Assembly: GCA_043821115.1 (NCBI GenBank)
Contig: JBDRDD010000022.1
Span: 62,001 to 126,000 of the forward strand
Source: JBDRDD01 sp043821115
GTDB lineage: Bacteria; CAYTYR01; UBA6262; DAOVJB01
Length of the DNA stretch: 64,000 nt
Reading direction: 5' to 3'
In this document: positions 1 through 8,712 of the stretch, piece after piece
How positions within the stretch are numbered: position 1 is the stretch's first letter
How the letters are laid out: the number at the start of each line of letters is the position of its first letter
Position numbers and translations under genes: made by a program
Notes under the pieces: model-generated
What the model was told of the DNA's origin: nothing
The model's input: the letters and a program-made list of their open reading frames with translations, nothing else
Database searches by the model: none

Positions 1-1950
1 GCTTAGCCAAAGATCCCCTACCTCCACTCTCATTTTCTCAACACCGACACCGTTTATTATAATATTCTCCGCACTGATGATGACCTTTTTGAACTTCCCC
101 TGTTTTGTTCTTGTCTGGGAAAAAGCAATGATGTCAACATTTAGCCCCTCCCGGACACCCATAAGAGAAGCAAGGGATTTCTTTAATTCGGCTCTTATCT
201 GGTCAATGCTGACATCTTCCACGGGTTTTATGTCACGCTTGTACACGATACCCGTTGAGCCATCCGGCAGGGCAAATTCATCAAGCACGCTGAACATATT
301 AGCAAATGACGCCTCTTTTTTCTCTATTTTATGCACAACCTCATCATAATGGGGAACAGTGAACGCAGGTCCCCTGTTCCCTGTTTTATATATCAGGTAA
401 TCGGTGAATTCACCGACATTTTTGTTGTAGCTTATTGGATAAGCCGCAAGCTTGTTTACCAGGGTATATATTTCAAAAGATGAACTGTGAAAATAGGGAT
501 GGTTTGACACTACCCTGACCAGGGCAAAGGGCCTGCCTGAAGAGTTTGAATCACGCACTATTTTAGAAAATATCTCCCTGTGCATCCAGTCCTCATCCTT
601 CGGAACATAGGAAGAATATAAGCTTAGATTTCCAATTGGGGTTGAAAAACCGACCCTTGAAGGAAAAGCAGAAAAGCTAAACGAAAACAGTAAGTATTGA
701 GTAACACCTACTATCAAAATACATGCTATAATCAGTTTTTTTACTAACTTTTTTTCTATTAAGCTGATAAAAGCAACAGAAATTATACTGACCGCCGGCA
801 GATACGGTATGCTGAACCTGGCATCCTTGTTTCTGACAAGAATCAATATAATATAAGGAGCTACTATCCATAGCAGTAAAAGAATCCTTTCTTTCTTCCA
901 TTTAACCAAAAAAATAACCAAACCAATAATAAATAGAATAAAGAACACCAGCTGAACCTGAATAGCGAGTTCCTTAAAATAATAAAAAACAGAACTCAGG
1001 CTAAAAAGAGAAGGATCTCCTTCAGAGACTGCTATTGTCCCTACATTTGAGGTGACATGGCGAAATAATTTGGTGAAATTATGCAGATACCAAGGACCCG
1101 CTATAACAAACGAGGCCCATGCGGCCATGCATAGGTTTTTAATATTCTCGTGGACCTCGAAGTTTGCCTTTGAAAGTTTTGCCAGACGCCACAACACAAA
1201 AAATGCACCAAATATAAATATTAGGTTATAGGGAAGTGCAAAAAACAGGCACATAAAAACTGATAGCAAAAAAAGGACAGAATATAGATAGAATAACAAC
1301 TTGCCTTCAATTCTTTGGAAAATCCGCACCTTTACCAGGCTAACGGGTATAATGAGAAAAAACAGGAAACTCCACTTGGTAAGCATCCCTATGCCGAAAA
1401 GTATGCCGAAGATGATTGAATGATCTCTTCTTGAGAAATCCTCGCTCATTATAAGGAAGTAGATAGTCATCGTGACGATTGCCATGAGTGCAACGTCTAT
1501 AAGGCATGAGCGCGACAGATAAATTGGGAACTGGTACATTGATACAAGAAATGCCGCGACAAGTCCCACGGTGGAATCGAAGAAGTGTTTACCTATTTTG
1601 TATGTGAAAAAAGCCGCAAGCGCCAGGTAGAATATATTTGTCATGGCCGCACCGGAATGGGAGACACCGAAAAGAAGGTGACTCGGGATGAGTGTAATGT
1701 GGTAAAAAGGCGGATAATAGGAAGATACGTCAAGAAGCCTGCCGAACATATCAAGTGAAGGCTGGGTAATGATGTCAAAATATTCTATACTTAAGCGAAG
1801 ATGTGTTGACTGGTCCCAGGAAGGCGGACGGCTGTCATTGGCAAGCCATATGAGATTAGTAATCGCAAGAAAACACACCAGAACGAACAGAAGAAGTGTG
1901 GCCACTACCCTGTCCCTTTGCTTTTTCAAGTCCTCATATGCTATATCCAT
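1..1950 (-). CDS. GT39 (ArnT/PMT-like) membrane glycosyltransferase, 3' end beyond window
   Basis: The frame is open from an ATG at 1950 to the left edge, giving 650 residues without a stop, so the C-terminus is missing. ArnT/PMT-type enzymes move a sugar from a polyprenyl-phosphate carrier onto a lipid or protein on the outer face of the inner membrane. An N-terminal membrane helix (about residues 15-35) is followed by a loop containing SWDQSTHL, which matches the position of the catalytic acidic residue of the family, then YYPPFYH and a long run of hydrophobic helices to about residue 430. The remaining 220 residues are soluble-looking; the last 75 are rich in beta-strand patterns and contain a segment resembling lipid-binding DUF2993 (weak inference). 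AAAAGG sits about six bases before the ATG. The gene follows gmhB by 10 bases at the end of the LPS run. The exact substrate is unknown. Confidence 0.8.
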   Translation of the reverse strand, partial: MDIAYEDLKKQRDRVVATLLLFVLVCFLAITNLIWLANDSRPPSWDQSTHLRLSIEYFDIITQPSLDMFGRLLDVSSYYPPFYHITLIPSHLLFGVSHSGAAMTNIFYLALAAFFTYKIGKHFFDSTVGLVAAFLVSMYQFPIYLSRSCLIDVALMAIVTMTIYFLIMSEDFSRRDHSIIFGILFGIGMLTKWSFLFFLIIPVSLVKVRIFQRIEGKLLFYLYSVLFLLSVFMCLFFALPYNLIFIFGAFFVLWRLAKLSKANFEVHENIKNLCMAAWASFVIAGPWYLHNFTKLFRHVTSNVGTIAVSEGDPSLFSLSSVFYYFKELAIQVQLVFFILFIIGLVIFLVKWKKERILLLLWIVAPYIILILVRNKDARFSIPYLPAVSIISVAFISLIEKKLVKKLIIACILIVGVTQYLLFSFSFSAFPSRVGFSTPIGNLSLYSSYVPKDEDWMHREIFSKIVRDSNSSGRPFALVRVVSNHPYFHSSSFEIYTLVNKLAAYPISYNKNVGEFTDYLIYKTGNRGPAFTVPHYDEVVHKIEKKEASFANMFSVLDEFALPDGSTGIVYKRDIKPVEDVSIDQIRAELKKSLASLMGVREGLNVDIIAFSQTRTKQGKFKKVIISAENIIINGVGVEKMRVEVGDLWLS

Positions 1951-1960
1951 TATTTACCTT

Positions 1961-2548
1961 TTATTTTTTTCTGGATGAGTGTATTTGCTTTAGTATCCAA
2001 CCAACCGCATCCCAGAGGTCAGCAACCACCGCATCAGGTTTCTTTTTCCATTTTTTACTCTCATACTCCCATTGCCCCCTGCCATATCCGGTAAGAACAA
2101 GTATGCCGGATGCTTTGACATTATGAGCAAAAGCTATATCGGAATACTTGTCTCCCACCACGAAACACTTTGAAAGATCAAGTGCAAACTTACGGGATGC
2201 CTTCTTTAACATCTCGGGCTTTGGTTTCCTGCAAGAACACTTTTGGCTTGGATGATGCTGGCAGTAGTATATAGCGTCAATTTTAGCTCCTTGTGCGTCA
2301 AGCAATTCACCCAGCCTTTTATTTATCAGGGAAAGAACTTTTTTATTAAGATATCCCCTTGCAACACCACTCTGGTTAGTCACTATAATAACAGGAATTC
2401 CTGCACTGTTTAGCTTCCTTATTGCCCTGGCAGACCTCGCAATAAGCTCGACCCTTTCAGGATGGTTGATATATCCACTATCCTTGTTTATAGTACCGTC
2501 TCTGTCCAGGAATACAGCTATTCCATCAACGTTTATTTTTCTTTTCAA
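1961..2548 (-). CDS. gmhB: D-glycero-beta-D-manno-heptose 1,7-bisphosphate 7-phosphatase
   Basis: A HAD-family phosphatase that removes the 7-phosphate from heptose bisphosphate on the way to ADP-heptose for the LPS core. HAD motif I is FLDRDGTI (nucleophile D15, acid D17), motif II is VTNQSG, and GDKYSD near residue 132 carries the metal-binding acidic residues. The zinc loop typical of GmhB is present: C96, H98, C104, C106 followed by RKPKP. Length of 195 is normal for the family. The start is TTG at 2548, overlapping the TGA of the upstream O-antigen ligase by four bases (TTGA), with GGGAG about ten bases upstream, so the two are probably translationally coupled. The histidinol-phosphatase relative HisB-N is the alternative, but neighbouring heptosyltransferase-type genes favour GmhB. 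Confidence 0.88.
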   Translation of the reverse strand: MKRKINVDGIAVFLDRDGTINKDSGYINHPERVELIARSARAIRKLNSAGIPVIIVTNQSGVARGYLNKKVLSLINKRLGELLDAQGAKIDAIYYCQHHPSQKCSCRKPKPEMLKKASRKFALDLSKCFVVGDKYSDIAFAHNVKASGILVLTGYGRGQWEYESKKWKKKPDAVVADLWDAVGWILKQIHSSRKK

Positions 2549-3852
2549 TTGCTTATTTCTCCCTCTATATTTTTATACCCTTCTCTAACTAAAACAACCG
2601 TCAACCCCATAACAAACCATAGCATCATAACTATTTCGGAATCCCCGAAATTATATTCCGTCATCCCGGCAAACAAAAACCCAAGACACGCGGTGACACA
2701 AGCTATAACAAGCATGGAAAATTCATCATTTTTGAGACGGGTTTCAAAATAAACCCGGAATGCATTCTTAAAATAGCTAATAAATATCCATACAAATGCA
2801 ACCAAAGCTGGTATCCCTCTTGATGCCATGATATGTATAAAATTGTTGTGGAGCTCACCCCAGCTCTGTGTTTTTTTAGCATGCTCGGGATTGTAAGTAG
2901 AATATACCGTGGATATATTCTTCATGCCAACACCCCACAAGGGATAATCCTTTACAATATCCACTCCTGTCTCCCACATCTTAATCCTGTCTGCATCTTT
3001 AAGATTTTTGAAACGCTCTACAATGGACATGCGAGAACCTTTCATCATAACAGATATAGCACCGCTTGCAATTACCATTACAATAATAAGAACTCCCACT
3101 ATCAAGGTCATTTTTTTAATACGCGCGGAGGCGCTAATAAGCAAGAAAGCAATCAGCAACACCATAACAGCAGCCGTTGAAAACCAGGGTCCCCTGCTGA
3201 ACGTAAATACAAGGGCAACACCCATGATAACAAGCCCAATTGCGAGTTTTGGTTTATCCTTTGGTTTGCCTACAAGAAAAAGCGGCATTCCAATACAAAG
3301 AGCGAAAACAAGCCCCTCTGCAAGCGTCAGTGGATGCCCCCTCGAAGCCAGTGCTCTTCCATTATGCATACTTAAGAATCTTAAGACATCCAGAGGTGCA
3401 TCTGAGAGAAAATCCGGCTTTGCTATTATCTCATCGGAAAGCATATCAACGCCGATAAAATACTGCAGGATGCCCTGAATAGAAACTATAACCGAACCCA
3501 TAAGGAAAAATACAAGGAGCTTCTTTACCTGTTTTGCACTTTTTACATTATGTGCTATTAGGAAAAATATGGATACAAGTATCTCGGATTGCAGCCCTCT
3601 CATAGAACGCCTTGCGTCAACTGAAAAAATCACGGAAACAATGCTTAGAATAATAAAAACAAGGATAGCCTTGTCTAAAAAGGTGCTCTTAAGCCGCCAG
3701 GCCCCTCCAGCAACAACTTTGACTATCCATGCCAGCATAAGGAGTCCCCAGAAAAACTGTGCCGCGGCTATGGATATGGGCAAAAACAAGGCAAAGAGAA
3801 GTAGCCCTATATCAATTAAATATTCGCATTTTTGGGTAATAGTCCCTTTCAA
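2545..3852 (-). CDS. O-antigen ligase / polymerase family membrane protein (WaaL-like)
   Basis: A polytopic inner-membrane protein of 435 residues with about 11 hydrophobic segments. The family either ligates undecaprenyl-linked O-antigen to lipid A-core (WaaL) or polymerises repeat units (Wzy) on the periplasmic face. The Wzy_C-type signature region is visible: TFSRGPW at 217-223, then a large periplasmic loop at about 270-345 with WGVGMKN and ELHNNFIH, in which the conserved arginine and histidines of ligases occur. The start is TTG at 3852; it is supported by AAAAGGAG six bases upstream. It lies two bases after the stop of a GT9 gene and overlaps gmhB by four bases. Ligase and polymerase cannot be separated from sequence alone. 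Confidence 0.78.
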   Translation of the reverse strand: MKGTITQKCEYLIDIGLLLFALFLPISIAAAQFFWGLLMLAWIVKVVAGGAWRLKSTFLDKAILVFIILSIVSVIFSVDARRSMRGLQSEILVSIFFLIAHNVKSAKQVKKLLVFFLMGSVIVSIQGILQYFIGVDMLSDEIIAKPDFLSDAPLDVLRFLSMHNGRALASRGHPLTLAEGLVFALCIGMPLFLVGKPKDKPKLAIGLVIMGVALVFTFSRGPWFSTAAVMVLLIAFLLISASARIKKMTLIVGVLIIVMVIASGAISVMMKGSRMSIVERFKNLKDADRIKMWETGVDIVKDYPLWGVGMKNISTVYSTYNPEHAKKTQSWGELHNNFIHIMASRGIPALVAFVWIFISYFKNAFRVYFETRLKNDEFSMLVIACVTACLGFLFAGMTEYNFGDSEIVMMLWFVMGLTVVLVREGYKNIEGEISN

Positions 3853-3854
3853 TA

Positions 3855-4883
3855 TTATCTCCTTTTCTCAAGAAGAGAACGTAGCCCGCCGTAGACTTCA
3901 TCAACACTTAGCGATTTTATACACTCAAGAGAATCACAATCCGGGCTGCTGCCGCAGGGACTGCAGGACATATCATGTCTTAAGACTAAATGCCCCTGCC
4001 CTACAGGACCGAAGCGCCTGAAATCAGAAGGCCCGAACAAAGCCGCAACTCTAACCCCTACTGCCGCAGCAATGTGTATAGGACCGGAATCGTTTCCAAC
4101 AAAAACACTGCAGCGCTTTATATAGGATGCCATATGCCCTACCGTTATATCCCTTATCACATGTATATTTCTGTTTTTTATTGTGCCCACTATATTATCA
4201 AGGTATTTTTTATAGGATGGTGTAAAAAAGAAAACACCAATTCCAGCTGAAGAAAGCTTTATGGTCAGTTCAATGAATTTTTCAATCTCCCAGTTACGTG
4301 AAGCATGCAGGCTCGAGGGATGTATACCTACAATCCCTGCTTCAGCCTTTATGTTTTTGCTTTTTATAAACTCATCTACAAGCGCATCCTGTTTAGGGTC
4401 AGTATGCACCTCTGGAAGTGCATCCTTTGTTTCTATCTCCAGAGCCCTTAAGAGATCAAGATCGTCTTCGAGCATGTGGCGTACTTCTGAAACATCGCGG
4501 GCAATATCTTCGCTAAGAAACACCCCTGCTTTCTTCTGAGAGCGTCCTATTCTAACCGGGATACGACTTAGGTAAGCCAGTAAAGCTTTTTTCCAGTCAG
4601 CATTCGCCACAAGAGCAATATCAAAGCGCCTTTGTCTTAATACCTTTAGCAGATCAAGTGTCTCTTTTAATGTAGATTTCTTCCCTAAAGGATCTTTGAG
4701 CCAGGACGGGTTAAAGATAAGAACATTATCTATAAAAGGATGAAAGAGCACCACATCCTTAGAATATTCCTTTACCAGGTAAACAATAGATGAATCGGGA
4801 AACTTACCCTTCAGCGGACGCGGTAAAGCTGTACTCATAACCGCATCACCTATATTATCAAGGCAAATAACAAGGATATTCAT
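3855..4883 (-). CDS. Glycosyltransferase family 9 (heptosyltransferase-like)
   Basis: A 342-residue two-Rossmann GT-B enzyme of the ADP-heptose:LPS heptosyltransferase family, acting on the cytoplasmic face of the inner membrane. The N-terminal acceptor domain begins with LDNIGDAVMST (residues 8-18), the GT9 signature, and the donor-binding domain contains GNDSGPIHIA (263-272) and LFGPSD. Near the C-terminus is a cysteine cluster (C307, C310, C316, C321) of the type found in many non-enterobacterial GT9 proteins, with CIKSLSVDEV. It sits between the LpxL-like acyltransferase (8-base gap) and the O-antigen ligase (2-base gap), consistent with inner-core assembly. Which heptose position it adds cannot be told; it differs clearly from the two other GT9 genes in the window. 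Confidence 0.85.
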   Translation of the reverse strand: MNILVICLDNIGDAVMSTALPRPLKGKFPDSSIVYLVKEYSKDVVLFHPFIDNVLIFNPSWLKDPLGKKSTLKETLDLLKVLRQRRFDIALVANADWKKALLAYLSRIPVRIGRSQKKAGVFLSEDIARDVSEVRHMLEDDLDLLRALEIETKDALPEVHTDPKQDALVDEFIKSKNIKAEAGIVGIHPSSLHASRNWEIEKFIELTIKLSSAGIGVFFFTPSYKKYLDNIVGTIKNRNIHVIRDITVGHMASYIKRCSVFVGNDSGPIHIAAAVGVRVAALFGPSDFRRFGPVGQGHLVLRHDMSCSPCGSSPDCDSLECIKSLSVDEVYGGLRSLLEKRR

Positions 4884-4891
4884 AGAAAGGC

Positions 4892-5782
4892 CTATGCCCC
4901 GTCCTTAGGCTGCGTCTTCCAGCGATTGTGCAACCAGAACCACTGATCTGGATATTTTAATATATAACTTTCTAAACCTTTTGTAATAACGCCGAGAGAA
5001 TCATGTACATCTTCATCACTTGTCCTGGAACGATCCAGGTATATAGGCTCATCTATAAAAGCCGTGTGTGTATTATCGGGGTTTCTAACATCCACGGCTA
5101 CAACTATTGGAGCACCTGTGCGTATCGCGAGTATAACAGGACCCGTAAAAGTAGATGCAGGACGTCCCATGAAATCAACGAATATCCCCCTGTCTCCCGC
5201 ATGAAGGTCCCCTAAAAACTCGACTATTTCCCTGTTTCGAAGTGCCTTTATTATTTGTCTGGGATTCTTATTATTCTGGAATATACTCTTCATTCTCGCG
5301 CGATATACCTGATCGACTATCCAGTGAGCTACCCACGGGTTCTTCTGCCTCTTAATAACATTTGTGACCTTATAACCATGCGATCCAAGAGCCATGCCCA
5401 TTACATGCCAGTTCCCTATATGACCCGTTAGTAATATGACACCTTTATTACTCTCACAGGCTTTCTTAAGGTTTTCAATGCCTTCGATCTTTACCATACG
5501 TCTGAGAGCCGCATTATCCCATCTTATGATCTTAACAAACTCTATCAGGGTTTTGCCGAAATTGCGGTATACATTGCGAACAAGCTGGTCCTTTTCCTTG
5601 TCACTCATCCCTTTTCCAATAGCTTTATCTATATTCTGCCTCGCCAGGCGTGTCCTGGAACCAAATATGATATGCAAAAGAGACCCGAGAAATACCCCTA
5701 GAGCATATGCAGCCTTCCATGGCAGCAGATGCACAAAAAACATGAAAATATTCATAAAAACGTACTGGAGAAAATAAGCCAT
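4892..5782 (-). CDS. LpxL/HtrB-family lipid A acyltransferase with altered catalytic motif
   Basis: A 296-residue inner-membrane acyltransferase expected to add a secondary acyl chain to lipid A. It has an N-terminal hydrophobic segment, the conserved TRLARQNID stretch, GDLHAGDRGIFVDFMGRPA, and the C-terminal WFWLHNRWK typical of the family. The catalytic HX4(D/E) motif is read here as GHIGNWH: the histidine (H121) is kept but the acidic partner is histidine (H126). The codon CAT is clear in the sequence. A longer frame starts at 5821 inside lpxK, but the ATG at 5782 is preceded by AAAGGAAG at five bases, so I place the start there, 10 bases after lpxK. The altered motif could mean a different substrate or a weak enzyme. 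Confidence 0.8.
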   Translation of the reverse strand: MAYFLQYVFMNIFMFFVHLLPWKAAYALGVFLGSLLHIIFGSRTRLARQNIDKAIGKGMSDKEKDQLVRNVYRNFGKTLIEFVKIIRWDNAALRRMVKIEGIENLKKACESNKGVILLTGHIGNWHVMGMALGSHGYKVTNVIKRQKNPWVAHWIVDQVYRARMKSIFQNNKNPRQIIKALRNREIVEFLGDLHAGDRGIFVDFMGRPASTFTGPVILAIRTGAPIVVAVDVRNPDNTHTAFIDEPIYLDRSRTSDEDVHDSLGVITKGLESYILKYPDQWFWLHNRWKTQPKDGA

Positions 5783-5792
5783 ACTGCTTCCT

Positions 5793-6905
5793 TTATTTGA
5801 GCCTGGAGGTGAGTATTTCATCCAAAGAAGAAGCTCCTTTTGTTATCTCGGCTTCAATGAGCAGAACCATGATTTGTGCTCCCTCGGGAAGGATATGTTT
5901 TATTCTAACAGCGTCCTTCTCTGTGGTAACAATAATCGTTTTGCCCGCTTCTTTAATGACACCTGTTATATCCTCAGCATCGTATTCATAGTGGTCATCA
6001 AATATAAACTTATTTAATATCTTCGCACCAAGACTTTTAAGGGTCTTCTCAAAAGACAGCGGGTTGCCTATACTGTAAAGAAGTGCAACATCTTTTCCTC
6101 TCAGAAAACTTACATCTTCCTTTTGCACATTTTTCCCTTTTTGAAGGTATTCAATATGAATTGCGCGCGGGGTGCTTTCAATCACAAGTGCCTTTGGGTT
6201 TATCTCTTCCACTATGGATCTCGTTCTCTTAAGAATAGATGGAGCAACAAGATTAGCCCTGTTTAGTACCAGAACATCTGCTCTTGAAAGATTAAAAAGG
6301 GATTCTCTGAGAAGCCCCCTGGGAATGAGATATCCCCCACCGAATGGATCAAGACAATCTATAACTACAATGTCCAGATCTCTTTTAAGACGCAAATGCT
6401 GAAATCCGTCATCAAGTATGACAATCTCGGCCTCGAGCTTTTTAACTGCCACCTCCGCACAACTTGCGCGGTCGGCCCCGACAACCACACCCACGCCTTC
6501 TAAATCCTGAGCCATAAGATAAGGTTCATCTCCCGCCTCACCTACGCTCAACAGCACTTTTTTACCGTCAGATACCACCTTTACGTCCTGTTTCTCTTTT
6601 TCCCCGGGAATAATTCTCCTGTATCCCCTGCTTGCAATAACAACTTTGTTTGACTTCCCCGAAAGCATCTTCGCAAGAAGCATGACCAAAGGAGTCTTAC
6701 CCGTACCTCCCGTTGTTATATTGCCCACAGAAATGACAGGACATGACACTTTCACGCTTTTTAGGATATTCGAAGTATACAAAACATGCCTTATTTCCAT
6801 AAACAGAAAATAAATCCCGGAAAGCCCTAAAAGGATAATTCGCAGACTCGATGCTACAAACCCCTTCTGTTCATCTCTAACGATTCTCAGTATGTACTGT
6901 TTCAT
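5793..6905 (-). CDS. lpxK: Tetraacyldisaccharide 4'-kinase
   Basis: LpxK phosphorylates the 4' position of the lipid A disaccharide to give lipid IVA at the inner membrane. An N-terminal membrane anchor lies at about residues 20-40, followed by the unusual Walker A GNITTGGTGKT (61-71). Family motifs ASRGYRR, GDEPYLMAQ and ILDDGFQHLRL are all present, as is the later VTTEKDAVR. The length of 370 residues is close to the usual 330-360. The ATG at 6905 has GGTGA upstream and overlaps the stop of the GT9 gene before it by four bases. It is separated from the rest of the lpx genes by the 11-kb polysaccharide block, which is unusual because lpxK often directly follows waaA. Confidence 0.95.
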   Translation of the reverse strand: MKQYILRIVRDEQKGFVASSLRIILLGLSGIYFLFMEIRHVLYTSNILKSVKVSCPVISVGNITTGGTGKTPLVMLLAKMLSGKSNKVVIASRGYRRIIPGEKEKQDVKVVSDGKKVLLSVGEAGDEPYLMAQDLEGVGVVVGADRASCAEVAVKKLEAEIVILDDGFQHLRLKRDLDIVVIDCLDPFGGGYLIPRGLLRESLFNLSRADVLVLNRANLVAPSILKRTRSIVEEINPKALVIESTPRAIHIEYLQKGKNVQKEDVSFLRGKDVALLYSIGNPLSFEKTLKSLGAKILNKFIFDDHYEYDAEDITGVIKEAGKTIIVTTEKDAVRIKHILPEGAQIMVLLIEAEITKGASSLDEILTSRLK

Positions 6906-7930
6906 TTTTTCACCGCTTTCTGAGTAAGTATTGAAAGCATATCTTTGATCACCGGCTCTACTTTATCGGGAGTCAGTTTTTTCATGCACTCCATGCTGTC
7001 GCAATCCTGCATGTAGCACCTCAGGCAACCAACATCAGAGGTAACAGCCTTATGCATGAGTTCCCCGGGCGGATTCCAGTTATACTGGCTCGTAGGCCCG
7101 TAGATTGTAACCGTTGGAGTTCCTACGCTAACAGCTATGTGCATAGGCCCGTTGTCATTTGTAATCATAAGTTTGCACCTTGAGATCAAAGCCCCGAGTT
7201 GTTTTAAGGTAACAGCGGGAGCTATAACAGGTTTGTTTCTCATGAGAGAGGCTATCTTATCTATGCGCTTCTTCTCACCAGGCCCCCAGAAAAGTATAAC
7301 CTGGGAGTTATATTTCTCTATCAAGACGTCAGCAATCTGGGCGAAATACTCCTTGAGCCACATACGGGCGCTACGCCTGGAACAAGAAGTTATGCCTACA
7401 AATATCCTGCCGTCTTTTCGATGAGCATCTAGAAATTTATCCGCAAAGGATTGAGCCTCGGGTGTTATCGCAAAAAACATTTCCTTTCTAGGCAAAGTTA
7501 TCCCTATCTTGCCTAATGCCTGCATCTTGAAATCCACCGCGTACTCGATGCTTTTATCTCTCTGAACTATTATGTTATATGCAAACTGCCTCCCCCTGAA
7601 ATCAAACCCTACTCTGTAGCCCCCAGAGCTGAAAAAACATATCCACGCTGAACGCGGGTTACCCAAAAAATCAATAACCATATCGTATCCGGTTTGCCTT
7701 ATTTTTTTTATAAGCTTTACCTGATCGAAAAAACCTTTCCTGGAAATAATAACGTTATCAAGGTAGGGATTTCCTTGCACTACCTCGTTTGCAGGTTCTT
7801 CCACAAGAAAATCTATAGAGCTCTGGGGAAAATGTTCACGAAGTGATTCAATTACTGGGGTAGTAAGAAGTACATCTCCTATACGTCTTAACTGAATTAT
7901 TAGTATTTTTTTTACATTCTTTATTTCCAT
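6902..7930 (-). CDS. Glycosyltransferase family 9 (heptosyltransferase II-like)
   Basis: A 342-residue GT-B enzyme of the heptosyltransferase family. The N-terminal domain carries IQLRRIGDVLLTTPV (12-26) and the donor domain carries NDNGPMHIA (258-266), then IYGPTSQYNW. A C-terminal cysteine set, CLRCYMQDCDSMECMKKL, parallels the one in the GT9 gene at 3855-4883. It overlaps lpxK downstream by four bases and the deacetylase upstream by ten, so it belongs to the same transcript. It probably adds heptose to the Kdo-lipid A core, or a heptose in a further glycan; the acceptor is not determinable. Confidence 0.85.
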   Translation of the reverse strand: MEIKNVKKILIIQLRRIGDVLLTTPVIESLREHFPQSSIDFLVEEPANEVVQGNPYLDNVIISRKGFFDQVKLIKKIRQTGYDMVIDFLGNPRSAWICFFSSGGYRVGFDFRGRQFAYNIIVQRDKSIEYAVDFKMQALGKIGITLPRKEMFFAITPEAQSFADKFLDAHRKDGRIFVGITSCSRRSARMWLKEYFAQIADVLIEKYNSQVILFWGPGEKKRIDKIASLMRNKPVIAPAVTLKQLGALISRCKLMITNDNGPMHIAVSVGTPTVTIYGPTSQYNWNPPGELMHKAVTSDVGCLRCYMQDCDSMECMKKLTPDKVEPVIKDMLSILTQKAVKK

Positions 7931-8712
7931 AATCTCTTTATCCCGCGTTCAAGCCCGTACACCGCAGAGTACATGCCTGAGAGAAATGATGAACCATAGA
8001 GAGAAAGGCGCTTTGAGAACCATCCAAGGTCCTCCCTGTGCACTTTGAATCTCTTTATCCTCATAGAGTCCGTTCCCTTTTTGTTTGCGCCTACCTCTGT
8101 AATTACCGCTCCTTCAAAGCCTGCTTCTTGTGCGGCTTTCTCTTTTTCCATGGTGTACTCCCCCCACGGCCATGCCAGGAAACGACATTTCTTCTTAAGC
8201 TTAGTCTCTATAATATCTCTGGACATAGAAATCTCTTGGGCAAAAGGCATATTGGGTTCGGGGGACCAGCTTTCGCCTTCTTTGTAATGAAAATGTGTAT
8301 GGCATTCTATCGAAACCATCCCGCTTTTTCCCATTTCTCTCATCATATCCCAGGAAAGAAAATTCTCGGGATTTCTTTCATTGTGCAGATCCAGCTCGAA
8401 ATCAAAGCTGTTTCGTTTATTCGTGTCCTGTATTCTGCTTGTTACGACAAATATAGTAGCTTTCAGGTTATATTTTTTAAGAATCGGATAAGCCAGGAGC
8501 CAGTTATCCAGGTACCCGTCATCAAAGGTAATAGCTACATATTTGCTGTCCTTGGGAACACCATTTTTTAAGAATGAAACCAACTCATCAAGAAAGATAG
8601 ATCTGTAGCCTTGCCTTGAAAGAAATTCCATCTGTTTCTCGAACCCGGCTGGTGTTATTTCTCTCTTCGCATTAACATGATGATAAAGAAGTACAGGAAC
8701 CGAAACAGCCAT
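7921..8712 (-). CDS. Polysaccharide deacetylase family protein (CE4/NodB)
   Basis: A 263-residue NodB-homology hydrolase that should remove N- or O-acetyl groups from a polysaccharide or lipid-linked sugar. Motif 1 is TFDDG (62-66, catalytic and metal aspartates), motif 2 is the metal-binding HTHFH (138-142), and motif 3 is WPWG (181-184). There is no convincing signal peptide, so it may act in the cytoplasm on an intermediate, unlike secreted peptidoglycan deacetylases. The ATG at 8712 shares its A with the TAA of the upstream GT4 (TAATG) and has AAAGGTGG upstream, implying coupled translation. A second deacetylase follows the same pattern on the other side of that GT4 (9818-10630). Confidence 0.82.
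   Translation of the reverse strand: MAVSVPVLLYHHVNAKREITPAGFEKQMEFLSRQGYRSIFLDELVSFLKNGVPKDSKYVAITFDDGYLDNWLLAYPILKKYNLKATIFVVTSRIQDTNKRNSFDFELDLHNERNPENFLSWDMMREMGKSGMVSIECHTHFHYKEGESWSPEPNMPFAQEISMSRDIIETKLKKKCRFLAWPWGEYTMEKEKAAQEAGFEGAVITEVGANKKGTDSMRIKRFKVHREDLGWFSKRLSLYGSSFLSGMYSAVYGLERGIKRLWK

Noticed and set aside
5783..5821. Longer N-terminus for the LpxL-like protein
   Set aside because: It would overlap lpxK and has no SD, while the ATG at 5782 has AAAGGAAG at five bases.
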